A stretch of DNA of 64,000 bases from Salminus brasiliensis (Eukaryota; Chordata; Actinopteri; Characiformes; Bryconidae), in NCBI RefSeq assembly GCF_030463535.1, contig NC_132900.1:30217721-30281720 (forward strand), written 5' to 3'. The position numbers were made by a program, and so were the translations under genes. Positions 44,026 through 54,959 of this stretch are shown one piece after another (the stretch's first letter is position 1; each line of letters opens with the position of its first letter). The notes below the pieces were generated by a model that had not been told where the DNA came from, ran no database searches, and saw only the letters and a program-made list of their open reading frames with translations.

Positions 44026-46819
44026 GCCGGCTTTTCATTTTGACTGTTGCTCCGGTACTGCAGGTGGCGCTGTGACCTTTTATGGTCATTTCCATGACTA
44101 CTGGAAACAGATTGCGTACATAAAGGACCGCCTCTTAGCACCGACCAATCACATACCATAAAACGGGGTTCTTCAAGGTTCATGATTCACAGTTGAAGAA
44201 CCATGATGACTCAAAGAATCATTTGGATGTTTAAATGATTCACTGGTGGCTTAAATGAATCTTTTTACCTTATTATTATTTTACCCCATTTTTATTTACA
44301 GATGGTTCTACAGTACATGTAGGACCTTCAAAAAACAGGGTTCTAGTATCATGAAGAGCTGAAGAACCTACTTTGCTTAAGGTAGTGTTTCCAGGACATA
44401 CCGAAACAGAGTCGTTTTTATCACATGTAGCATTTAGCACGCTGGGGTACAGGTATTAAGCTCTTCAGTGAATGAATTATGCAGGAATTTCGTGAAATTC
44501 TCTTTTTAAGGCTTGGGATGGATGTTGGAGGGCTGTCACTGCTCTTATTTCCCTGCACGGGACTTCAGGAGCACGCTTCCACGAAGGGAAATCTTAAGAT
44601 AAGACGTGCTGTTGAAATAATGAATGTGCTATCTGGGCTTTTCAGGCCTCACAAGGCCCGAGCGTGTTCGACGAAGCCAAACCGACTCTCCCAGGAGCTT
44701 TGGACAAGCCGGTTTGATGCATTCGTGAGTCGCGCATGTCTGCAGTGTATCTGGCTCATTAACTAACAATGGAGGGACGTCCAGAAATAGGCCATGAAGT
44801 AGAAAAAGGCCTTCATCTCTGGTTTATTTTTACACCACGCTTCACTGTTGACGCCATAAAGGATAAATACTGGCTATTAGAACATACACAATCTCTAAAA
44901 GGAGCGAAATCTAATTTTGGGTCGTAAAAAGCTTGGCACCGACCCCCCGCCCCTCCCCATCCGCACCCATTAGTCAGGATTTAACTGAGCCAGAGTGTTT
45001 CCACTGAATCAACTGGAAAATGTCATAAGCACCAGTTGACAATGTTCCTGCAAATGTGAACAGGGCTTCATTTGAAGTTAAACGGGGAGATTTAAAGGAC
45101 TCTGTGTCTGTAAAAGTCGTACGATGGACCCTTGTAGGCTGTGTGACTTGATGGATGTGTATGGAGGTCCGTATTTAGCTCTGAGGGCGGCATTTGTGAA
45201 AACACTGCTTGTAAAGGCCCTTGAAAACAGAACAACCTGCAATACACAAGGCACAGCTGCTTATACACTCCACTGGCCTCTTTATTGGAAACACCGACCT
45301 TGCATGTCTTGCTGGTGTGCGGTTAAGAGCCGTGGCCTATGTATGTATATATATACTGGTGCTGGTGTATGAATCCAGATGGCCTAAAGCCTATAATTGT
45401 ACACCTATAGAGTGGGCCTATCAGCTAGGCTGGCCTTATATAGGGGCCTGTGAGATTTTTAGAGTTACCGTGGAATTTTTCTTTCTTTACAGTGGTGCAA
45501 ACGTAGCAATTTTCTTTACTAGCCATAATAACCAGCACACCTACACAAGTATTTTGAGTTTCAGGTCGTGCCAATGGTGAAATAGTGGTTCATCCGACAG
45601 TAAATGTGCTTCGCTTGGGAACTCAGCCATGAAAGATTTTCCAAAAGGCCAAAACCTAATCCCAACACTATCAAAAAACAATGTCTGAGGTTGATGTTTG
45701 TCAACCATGTTGAGTAACAGCTTTCTGTGAGGTCGCTTTCAAGGGCAATAAATGCTTCAGACATCTGGTTCCCATTACCACCACTGTGAATAATTCTGTG
45801 ATGGTAAATTTCTCCAGAACCGAGCATTTCACACAAACCCCTCCACAAGACTTGGTTTTACAACTTTACGGATTAAGTATATTGAACTTTTGAAAAGTCA
45901 GTGACACTCTCCTTTAAATACATGACCCTTTGGTCAATATGCAAGCATGCACGTGGATTGAGGCGCAAAATAAAATCAATAATTAATCAAATAAGTTTCA
46001 CAAGAATTAAAAACAGGCTGACTTTCACTTTATTTGCATTTATCAACATCACAACATCTCTACTTTTTAATAAGATTAATGAATTCAGGTCGAGCCTAAA
46101 AACCGGCGTGCCTGCAGTTCTCCTCTCCGCCTGTGGGGGCGCCATTGGCTCGCTTTGGCGGCCAGCATTGAGATCAAACTATCTGATTAAAAATCCTCAA
46201 ATCTTAAAAATCATCTGTTTTTAATGATCAGAAACTGCAGAAAATTCTTAAATAAAATACGAGTAAAATAAAAAACGCCATAAAACATCTTACAGTACTT
46301 TAGAAGTCGAATTAATAAAAAATATGAATAAACAACTGAAAGAAATGTGCAGCGAGGAAAATGTATTATATTCATAAAAGAAATTGATAGTGGCAGTCGC
46401 AAATTACAAACAAAAAAAATACAAAAAATTAATTCCTAAAACAATAATAAGTGTAGTCTATGAACGGCAGAAGGACAGCGTAAATCAATACTATTATCTA
46501 CAAAAATACGTCGATATTGATTTGCCACATAGAAGTAAAATAAATAAATAGATAAATAAATAAATAAAATAGCTGGTAAATATAGTCAGGATTTAGATTA
46601 GACTGTACACAGGCGATGGTAATATGTAGAGATATTGGCTAAAATAAAAGCATAATAAAGCAAAAACACGACGATCGATACTCTATCAGAACTACCCCCC
46701 TCTCTGGGTTGTATTTTCTGCCGTTAAAAAACACAAAAACACGGTTTACCTGCTCTCCTGGGAGCCAAAACACGAAATAATAAAAGTCCAGTCCGCATTT
46801 TACCCGTTAAACTGATCGC

Positions 46820-47001
46820 CGGCCGCGTTCAATAAACTCCGCTTCGATACAGTATATAAGCAGCCCGGCGTTCAATAACTCCAGTCCGCGCCGCTGTTCA
46901 ATAAGCGGAGGCGGTGGTCAATAACTCCGCTCCGTGTTTTCGCCGCTTCCCTCCCGAACTCCAGCCCCTCTCTCTCTCCCTCTCTCTCTCTCCGTCTCTC
47001 T

Positions 47002-47036
<35 letters not shown>

Positions 47037-47064
47037 CTCTCACTCCGTCTCAATATGTCTCAAG
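46820..47064 (+). promoter_or_regulatory. cux1: cux1 core promoter and 5' UTR (predicted)
   Basis: A TATATAAG box at 46853-46860 is followed by GC-rich sequence. A transcription start near 46885 would leave a 5' UTR of about 180 bases, ending in a long CT tract (46970-47035). Four copies of a TTCAATAA/GTCAATAA word lie at 46827, 46870, 46896 and 46916. An out-of-frame ATG lies at 47055. The surrounding DNA to 48330 is CpG-rich. The start site is inferred. Confidence 0.5.
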
Positions 47065-47111
47065 ATGGCGGCCAATGCGGGATCGATGTTTCAATATTGG
47101 AAGCGCTTTGA
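47055..47111 (+). CDS. Upstream ORF overlapping the cux1 start
   Basis: The ATG at 47055, ten bases before the cux1 ATG and in another frame, opens an 18-codon ORF (MSQDGGQCGIDVSILEAL) that ends inside cux1 exon 1. It has A at -3 but T at +4. It would act, if at all, by engaging scanning ribosomes before the main start. Confidence 0.35.
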   Translation: MSQDGGQCGIDVSILEAL

Positions 47112-47127
47112 TTTGCAGCAGCTGCAG
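47065..47127 (+). CDS. cux1: cux1 first coding exon (cut-like homeobox 1 / CASP)
   Basis: It encodes [20 protein letters not shown] and Q, 21 codons, then donor gttagc. Human CUX1 begins [21 protein letters not shown], so this is the same exon with one substitution by recall. The full-length gene makes a CUT-repeat homeodomain transcription factor and, by alternative splicing, the Golgi coiled-coil protein CASP; both use this N-terminus. The start has a strong context (AAGATGG). The exon lies at the head of a CpG-rich region. Exon 2 (the RELDATATVLANRQDE region) was not found before base 64000, in keeping with the very long first intron in other vertebrates. Which teleost duplicate this is cannot be said. 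Confidence 0.95.
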
Positions 47128-48524
47128 GTTAGCCTTTCTCCTCTCGCCGTGCCTGGGAGCTCCGCGGCGCCTCGGTCGCGGGGCTCGCTCCGTGCTATTC
47201 TGCCGGGCTTTTCGGCTCTGTTTTCGGGGGGGAGGGAGAGAGAGAGGGAGGAGGAGGAGGAGGGATCCCCGGCTTTCGGCGACCTCTTCTCGCATCGATT
47301 AAAGCGGCTCTCCCTCTCCCTCTCCCTCTCGCTCGCTCTCTCCGCTGATCGGAAATTGATCCTCTTTGTTCAATTCCCATCGATCAGCGGAGCGCGGCGG
47401 CGGCTGCGGCGGCCGGAGGGGGACAAGCGGACACTTGGGGCGTTTTTCTGGCGTGTTTGAGCGGGTTGAGCGCTGCTGGCCGGGCGGCCGGAGACGTTCA
47501 CCTGCCGAGATGTTAGTTAACTTTGTCGGCCGTAATGGATGATGTTTATGATCGGTGTTGTGGCTGAATTGTCCCTCCGAGGGGGGGCGATGAAGTGCGC
47601 TCGCTTCCACGCTGGTGGCGCTGTGGTGACGGCTGTTAGCGCCCGGTGAAGCCGGCGCTATTTGGCCAGTTGGCCGGTTCCTACGTGCTTTGTGTGTGGC
47701 TGGGGCTTCGTGAAAGTTGCGTTAACATCTTCACCGTGTTTTAGGCGGTTTGTCAGGCCGGGCTGCGGGGCCGCTCTGGGCGCTTGGGGTTGCCTGGTTG
47801 CTTAGTTAGCTTAGCGAGCTAAAAGTGGCTAGCTAACGTTAACCAGCTCGTTTGTTTCAGGTCACTTGGCTAAACAGCCGAATTAGTTAGTAAGCGAGCA
47901 ATAATGTCAGATTTAGGACAAAGTGTCTGCTGTGTTTATGAGTTATGAGCGGCCAGAAGTGAGGGTTTAACGGGGGCTGAGGGAACGGTGGTACAGGCGG
48001 CGGAGCTATCTAGAGCGCTAGCCAAGATAGCTAACAGCTAACGGCTAATGGCTAACGGCTAATGGCTAGCTACCCTAGATAACTCTACCCTATTGTCTTC
48101 ATCAGAACTCGAGCTGTGAGGGGGGTAGTTTATTTTTTATGGCTTTAATTGAGGTTATATTCTTAATATTAGCGTCTGAGGATGTTTTATAGCTGATATT
48201 CGCAGTAAAGTTTAAAATTGAACTTGGCTAGCCGGCTAACTCGCAGTGTTGTGCCCGGTGGTGAACTCGGCTGGTCGGCTGGTCGCTCGCTCGCTCGCTC
48301 GCTGGCTGGGAGGAAAGCTCGTAGCTGTCAAAACAAACGGGCTTTTTGACTGATACGGATTAATAAATCACATTAAATCATATTTCAGTGCGGTTTTGGG
48401 TCTAAATGAGTTTAGCTGTGTAGATATTTTAACAGCTGGAAGCTCGGTTGGATCAGACGGTCCGTCTCTCAGAGCTGTTTACATGAACTTTTCAGCTCCG
48501 GCGGTTAAATCGGTTTGGCTTTGT

Positions 48525-48568
48525 TGCCATATATCATATCATATATCATATCATATATCATATATATC
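48525..48568. repeat. ATATC-type short tandem repeat
   Basis: Repeats of atatcatatc within 44 bases. Confidence 0.8.
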
Positions 48569-48699
48569 AGAGCAGATTGTGTGGATGATGTGTTGAGATG
48601 ATTAGGAACGTGGTTAAAGGTTAAAGCAGTGAGTGCTGCTCCTACACAGGGCGTAAAGTCGTGGTAAACAGGGACGTCAGCAAGGCTCCGTTCAGTATT

Positions 48700-50250
48700 G
48701 CTGGTCTCCGTCTTTTCTGACCCTCTTTAATACAGAAAATCCAGCTTTCCTCAGCAGTTTCTCCTCTCTTCTACTCTTAAACATGTTTAAACAGTGAGAC
48801 AACACCTGCTTTTGCTGCTTTATGCCCCAAAAAGTTGTTCTCTGATGGTGTCCGTTCCTAAAAACTCTGCCCAGAGCCAAATTAGCCCTGATAAAGTGGA
48901 TTTGTGAGGTGTTAAATATCACCTTTTCAGTTATTCTTGCTGTTTTTGTGCTTTTTGTGTGTTCGCAGTTTAATAATTAGGTGTTTGAGAGGTCGGAGCG
49001 ATGGTAATAATAACCGGCTCCACTGTTTATTATGTGTGGAGTGGGTAAACTCGGACGCGGACAGTTCTGTGTCTTATGTCTTTTTCTGTCTTTTCTGACC
49101 CTTTTTAAGGCTCAAAACCGAGCTTTTTTCAACCAGATCTCGTCTCTGAACCATGTCCGCTATTAAATATCACTTTTCTCAGCCATTTTTGTGCTTTTTG
49201 ACTGTTCCGACTTCTCAAACACTTAAAATCCATAATAACTAATGCATTTATTAGTGTTTAGACTTGGATACTTTCAGTTTCGTGTCTTATCGGTTGTCTT
49301 TCCGTCTTTTCCGACCCTTTTTAAGGCTTAAAACCAAGCTTTTCCAGCCAGATCCACTGTCGAGTACGTTAAAGCAGTGAAATTTGACCTCCTGATCTTC
49401 GTCACCACTAAGTATCCTTCTCTGAGGGTGTTGTTTAGTAGTGTCAATTCCTAAAAACTCTGACCCGAGCAAAATTAGCGCTGTTAACCTGGACTGAACC
49501 ATGTCCGGTATTAAATATCACTTTTCTCAGCCATTTTTGTGCTTTTTGACTGTTCCAACTTCTCAAACGCTTAAAATTTATAATAAGCAGTGTATTTTTT
49601 TAATTTTTAGACTTGGATATGTCCCAGTTTCGTGTCTCATCGGTTGTCTTCCTGTCTTTTCCGATGGTGTCAATTCCTAAAAACTCTGACCCGAGCAAAA
49701 TTGGCCCTGTTAAACTAGACTGAACCATGTCAGCTATTAAATATCACTTTTTTAAAATCATTGTTGCATTTCTGTGCTTTTTTTCTGTTCCCACTTCTCA
49801 ATTACTTCTCAAAAATCATAACTAGTGCCTTTATTACTATGTAGGCTTGGACACATGCCAGTTTCATGTCTTATCGGTTGTCTTTCCGTCTTTTCTGACC
49901 CTTTTTAAGGCTTAAAACCAAGCTTTTTAAGCCAGATCTCATCTCATCTTGTTCTGTCGAGTACGTTAAAGCAGTGAAACGTGATCTCCTAATGTTCGTC
50001 ACCATTAAGTGTTCTTCTCTGAGGGAGTTGTGGATAGTGTCAATATCTAAACACTGTTAAACTGGACTGAACCGTGTCCGGTATTAAATATCACTTTTCT
50101 CAGTCAAAACTAGTGCATTTATTAGTGTGTAGACTTGGATACTTTCAGTTTCGTGTCTTATCGGTTGTCTTTTCCGACCCTTTTTAAGAACCAAGCTTTT
50201 CCAGCCAGATCTCATCTCATCTTGTACTGTCAAGCACCTAAAAACCCTGA
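48700..50250 (+). repeat. Tandem array in cux1 intron 1, five to six units of about 220-385 bp
   Basis: The word ccgtcttttctgaccc (or close) starts units at 48706, 49086, 49302, 49652, 49886 and 50165. Each unit continues with aaccaagctttt, tcctaaaaactctg, ttaaatatcacttttc and acttggata in a fixed order; unit length varies by deletion. It is not related to the mobile elements listed here. Confidence 0.85.
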
Positions 50251-51466
50251 AATGTGGAGGTTATTTAGGTGTAAGCTGAAAGTGTGCGCTGATGTGGTGG
50301 AGCTGAGTTTTATTTACAGTATTTAAAAAGCTTAAGGGAATTAAAATCTATATATTAAATACATATTAGAAATGGCACTTTTACAAGGGGGGCTCATTTG
50401 TCCCCTTTCTCGTGACTGGTGACTGGTGGCATGCCCTTGAGTCAAGCTCCAGGCCTCGTGACGTCTGTGCGCCAGGTTTCTGCCCCTGTATCAGTTAAAT
50501 AAACCCACGGCGAGTGTGTGCTTTCATACGAGAGGCTAATAATCAGAGATTAGAGATGCTTTCTCCTCGGTACGGCTGCAAGTCTCTTTGCGAGAAGTTG
50601 ATGTGTTAATATTTGCCCAGCGTGTTTGTTGACGTTGCTTCATGAAGCCGTTTCTGACGGACAAAGCCGGCGCTGTCGAGTGCTGATGGGCTGTACAGGA
50701 ACGAGACGGTGCTTGTTTTTAAGTGAGGGGAAATCCGACCGTGCAGACCAAGCATGTTCTCTGAGGTTCTGTGTGGCAGCGTGTAGGTGGTGTTGTAGTT
50801 ATTATTATTAATATTTTTATTTGTTTATTGAGCTGCTCGGTCGCTTGTATTGATCCACCAGCAGTGGCTGAACTGCTGGGATGCTGCTGTTGATGCTTTG
50901 TTGTTGCTGTTGTCGTAAATCTGTCGTAAATTCTTCTCTGAGGGTGGTGTAGAGGCCGTCAGTACTCAACAGTGCTGACTGACAGCCTATGTAATTCAAT
51001 AATAATAATAATTACAGCTGTTTAACTGGGCTTGGCGCTTGGTACTTTACTCCGATGTCGGTGGCATGTCTGTTCTTCTTAACTTCTCGAACCTCAGTAA
51101 AGCAGTCTGCTGTGCTGTGAGTCGTGGAAGCGCCGTCGTCGTGTCGCGGGACGTCCTCTCTAAGAACCTCTCTAGAGTGTCCCGTGGTTTTATTTATTAG
51201 CCTAATATCCGCCCAAGGCCCTTTTATAATGCTTGTGTGGGTTTATGAATCAAAAACAGTCATCGTTTGTTGGTCTGTAATCATTTTCCTACGTTTAGTT
51301 TTTTATATCTTTTAAAATGAACTCTTTGTTCTGATTGGCTGCTCTGTGTTATCGTGGCCCTTTCCAAAAGCACCCTGCTTCGGTTGCAGAGGTCATAAAC
51401 TGAGCCTAAAGCGCACTGTTGTTGCATTTCGATGTTAGTTGTAGCGTTTGGATTGTTTTAATAATA

Positions 51467-51670
51467 TTTGTGACGTCACAAAAACTCTGAATTAAAAATT
51501 CCTTAAATTCAATTCATTTGCCATCATAAAATCCCCAAAAATAAATAAATAAGTGGAAAGAATGAATACAATGGGCCAAGTTTTTGAGGCCAAGTTTCCC
51601 TACACAGACCGTTTATGACATCACAAAAACACAGACCTTTTATGACATCACAACCTTTTATGACATCACA
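51467..51670. repeat. Cluster of TGACATCACAAAA palindromic words
   Basis: 51467-51482 is a perfect 16-base palindrome TTTGTGACGTCACAAA containing the full CRE core. Three ttatgacatcacaa words follow by 51670, with a related ttgtgacctcacaaaa at about 51920 and others at 54978, 55193 and 55335. Confidence 0.6.
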
Positions 51671-52527
51671 AAAACTGTGACTTCAGAACACTGTTAGTAA
51701 TGAAAGCTGCAGTTGATTAATTTTATTAATTAAAGTTCATTAAGCACTAACAGTCTCCTCCATACACTTCAAAAAGCTTGTTGTTGTCACCATAACGAAA
51801 TGTATCACAATACGATACAATATCGTCATACTACGCAGCTCTAGTTTCCACTCGTGGACTATATTCAATTATATTTTTGTTTATATACTTTTCGTGTATC
51901 GATTGAGTGAAACGTAACTTTTGTGACCTCACAAAAGCAGCAAATTTAAAATGGGCTGTTTTTACGTTTTTATTTCGTCAGAGACGTCGTAAACGAGGAC
52001 GCCGGGCTCTGGTTGAAATATGAATGGGAGTTGTCGTAATGGTCAGATTTCAACAAAATGAGCCAATCAGCTTGTTGGTTGAACCGCGAGATCTGATGGA
52101 GAGCAGTAGCCAGAAGCCAGTTGTCTTTTTTTTTTTTTTGTGCGTTACCGAGCCGAACGCTACGAACTATTCTCTCTTAGTCAGAGATGGCCGTCGAGTG
52201 AACAACAGTCTTGCCTATGAGGCCTCCCAAAAACCTGGTTGACTTGAAAAGCGTCTGTTTATCCAGCTTAATTTCTGCGATGGACTGTTTAACATTAATT
52301 TTAGACCCCTCACTTAGGGCCAACTTACAAAATTTGCCAATTCTGAGCTTAGTTTACAGCAAACTCTTTAATTCATGCCAAAAGATAATCTCCTGTGAAG
52401 TTACCGCACTGGAGACGTGAGGTTTTCATTCAGGCCGTGGCGTTTTCAGCGTCTTGAGTACCTGACGGATCTCTTCACGCTCTTTACTGTAGTTCAGGGG
52501 TGCTTGGCTACCAGTACCAGTAGTGGT

Positions 52528-52755
52528 TGGTGTGGCGTAACAGATAACACCACTACCTGCCACTGAGCTACCACACCATGTGGGAGACCAGGGTTCGATT
52601 CCCGGTCTGGGTGACTGTGGGTGCTGCTCTACACCAATAAGAGTCCTTGGGCCAGACTCCTAACACCACACTGACCCTCCTCTGTAAAACGAGTCACCTT
52701 GTAAGTCGCTCTGGATAAGAGCGTCTGCTAAATGCCGTAAATGTAAATGTAAATG
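52528..52755 (+). mobile_element. tRNA-derived SINE (family C), near full length, L2-type tail
   Basis: A-box-like head tggcgtaacagataacacc, B box GGTTCGATTCC at 52591, body ccaataagagtccttgggcc, and the conserved 3' end gtcgctctggataagagcgt and ctgctaaatgccg, then (TAAATG)n. That 3' end is shared by many fish SINEs with their L2-like LINE partners. Confidence 0.85.
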
Positions 52756-53689
52756 TCCCGTGACGCCTGCCTGGATGCTCCGCTGCTCTGTGCTGCCGTT
52801 GTTGTTGTTGATTGGCTTTGTCGGGACATAAAGGAACGGCGTTGGCTTTAAACGAACCGCCTTCATGCTTTTTCTCATTGCCTTATTTATTTATTTCCCC
52901 CTTTTTTTATAGTAAAGTAGTTTCAGGGCGGTCACTTCTCTCCAGAATCTCGGCGTGAAGATGTGGAGCTGTGATCCTGTGGAGTCTCTGCTGGAAGACC
53001 GTTGGCTGTTGAAGCTGGCGGATCTTTTCTGGCTGTCGTCTTCGATTTAGAGTAGTTTAAGGAATTTGGTGACGTGATTGCGTTTTGCTACCCCCCCCCC
53101 CCACACACACACTTTCCTTTGCCCTTTTTTTTTTTATTTGTAACTGGGGCAAAATTGCTTCCAATCATGCTTTCAGAGATTGACTGCCAACGCGCAGCCA
53201 TGACATGAAATATGCATCGCATAAGTTAGCGATAAGGGCCCCTCGGTAATTATTGCAAAGGCCTATCAAAAGCTATTAGTCAAGACAGTGAATCTGCGCC
53301 CGCGGAGGCCGCCGAGTATGTCTGGAGGATAGGAGCCAGCCGGAGCTGAACACTCGCTGTCTATTATTGATGACAACTTATTTACTTTGCCTCCCACAGA
53401 ACGGTTCTTGGAGAATTGCCATTTGAACAGAATCTTAAACCGCAATCTAGAGTACTCAGTCTTGTCAGGTCGCCTTACAGTCTTGTTACCTCTCATATCG
53501 AAAGGCAGCCTGCTTCACCATCGATCTTTAAAACAGATGGCACTCCGCGCCGCTGCGCTTTTGTCGAGGAACTCTCACAACCTGATTTACATGACGCTTC
53601 CTGAATGCTGGCTCTCACGAGCAGAGCGGTGGAGGTGGGTTCTTTGTAAAGGGCCCGTATGCTGCGTTGTTCTCGTACAGCTCTAAGAT

Positions 53690-54233
53690 TCGAAAGTTTG
53701 TGGACACCCCTTCTAATGAATGCTGCTTTACGTTGCACCCGGTGGCGACCCTGTTGAACCCACTGGCTACCCAATGCCAATGCCAGGCGTGGGCTCGTGG
53801 AGGGGTGGCCAGTCATGCTGCCTATTGCCATGCCCTCAGGAATGGGCTTCATCGGATACTTTTGGGATGCTTTGGGGGGGGGTGGGGGGGGTTGGGGATG
53901 ATGGTGAAGGTGAAGGTGGAGTGGTGATCAACATCATCCAACATCCTGAGCTCATTATATAGAGACAAAAGTATTTGGACACATGGTAAGTCACCATTTC
54001 TTCTGAACTCAAATATACATATAAAAAGAGGCGGCTTGCTTTTATGCTGTCGACTAGTTTTTGGAGAACTGCTAGCTCTCGCCGCTGAATGCAATCAAAC
54101 CCTCACAGCAATGCGCAGTACTCCTAAAACTAGTCGACAGCATAAAAGCAAGCCGCCTCTTTTTATATGTATATTTGAGTTCAGAAGAAATGGTGACTGA
54201 CCATGTGTCCAAATACTTTTGTCTCTATAGTGT
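53690..54233 (+). mobile_element. MITE family 1 copy carrying a long inverted duplication
   Basis: It starts at gtttgtggacaccccttcta and ends ACTTTTGTCTCTATAGTGTG. Inside, 53958-54066 and 54121-54229 are inverted 109-base arms with about two mismatches and a 54-base spacer. The arms end in the MITE terminus. Confidence 0.8.
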
Positions 54234-54342
54234 GTATGTTAATGAGCTGTGTTTTGATAGGCTACCCTGGTGCCTTTTTTTAAAAAAATTTTAATGAAGC
54301 AAGTAAACAAACTAATTTTGCATCAACTCAGGACTCAGGCTG

Positions 54343-54408
54343 TGCTCCAGGGGTGCTCCAGGGGTGCTCCAGGGGTTCTCCAGGGGTTCTCCAGGGGTTC
54401 TCCAGGAA
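54343..54408. repeat. 11-bp minisatellite (TGCTCCAGGGG)n
   Basis: About six tandem units, the first three with tgctcc and the rest with ttctcc. Confidence 0.9.
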
Positions 54409-54959
54409 CACGATCGGACCACTTTAAGACATGCAGGACTGGTGATGTTGTTATTTGATGTCATTTGAACAGGGTGTCCAAACTTTTGCATACAACTATG
54501 AGAGATAAGCTCATGGCATGCTTCGAACGCCACCCAACGCTCCCCTCCCTCCTTCATCACACATTGCACAAGGGATGCCCTGTTCTGGCGCGGCCCGCCT
54601 GCCGTACGGTTGCGAGGCAGCATTGCCTCTGATATGATCGGGTGTTGTGCAATTGGAGGCTGTCATGCGTGCGTACTGTACGTTTTTCAAGCCCGGCGCT
54701 GCAGCAACGTGCCGGAATTGAGATAATCGTTTTTAGATGGAAATCTCCAGCTGGCGTGGAGAGCCGCCGAGGGCCGCGGAGTCGCGTTCGTGTACAGTGC
54801 GGTGAATCTGATGAATATTAAAGGGCTCGTAGCATGAAGACCGGCATCGTCCTCACTTTGCGTTAAAATAAGGGTTGTAAAAGCTTCGAAAAATTAGCAT
54901 TTTTGCATCTCACTAAACATTCTGCTCCATATTTAAAAAATAAGCTGCAAGATCTGCAG

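Larger units (their letters stand above)
30107..46800. other. Region upstream of myl10, up to the cux1 promoter
   Basis: The first myl10 exon (likely only a few codons) should lie in the proximal part but cannot be called from sequence. The rest is repeats and apparently unique non-coding DNA, with no convincing gene. A GC-rich unique patch at 39690-40310 and a unique AT-rich stretch at 46210-46680 are not explained by repeats. Confidence 0.55.

Noticed and set aside
46914..47460. ORFs of 65-131 codons across the cux1 promoter
   Set aside because: CT-repeat-driven frames; the 47065 frame only reads on past the exon 1 donor into the intron.
52580..52610. Possible tRNA gene (GGTTCGATTCC)
   Set aside because: Only the B box and a weak A box are present; the cloverleaf cannot be closed and the 3' part is the SINE tail, so it is a SINE head.
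54343..54408. 11-bp direct repeats considered as a CRISPR-like array
   Set aside because: Units are directly abutting with no spacers and the genome is vertebrate.
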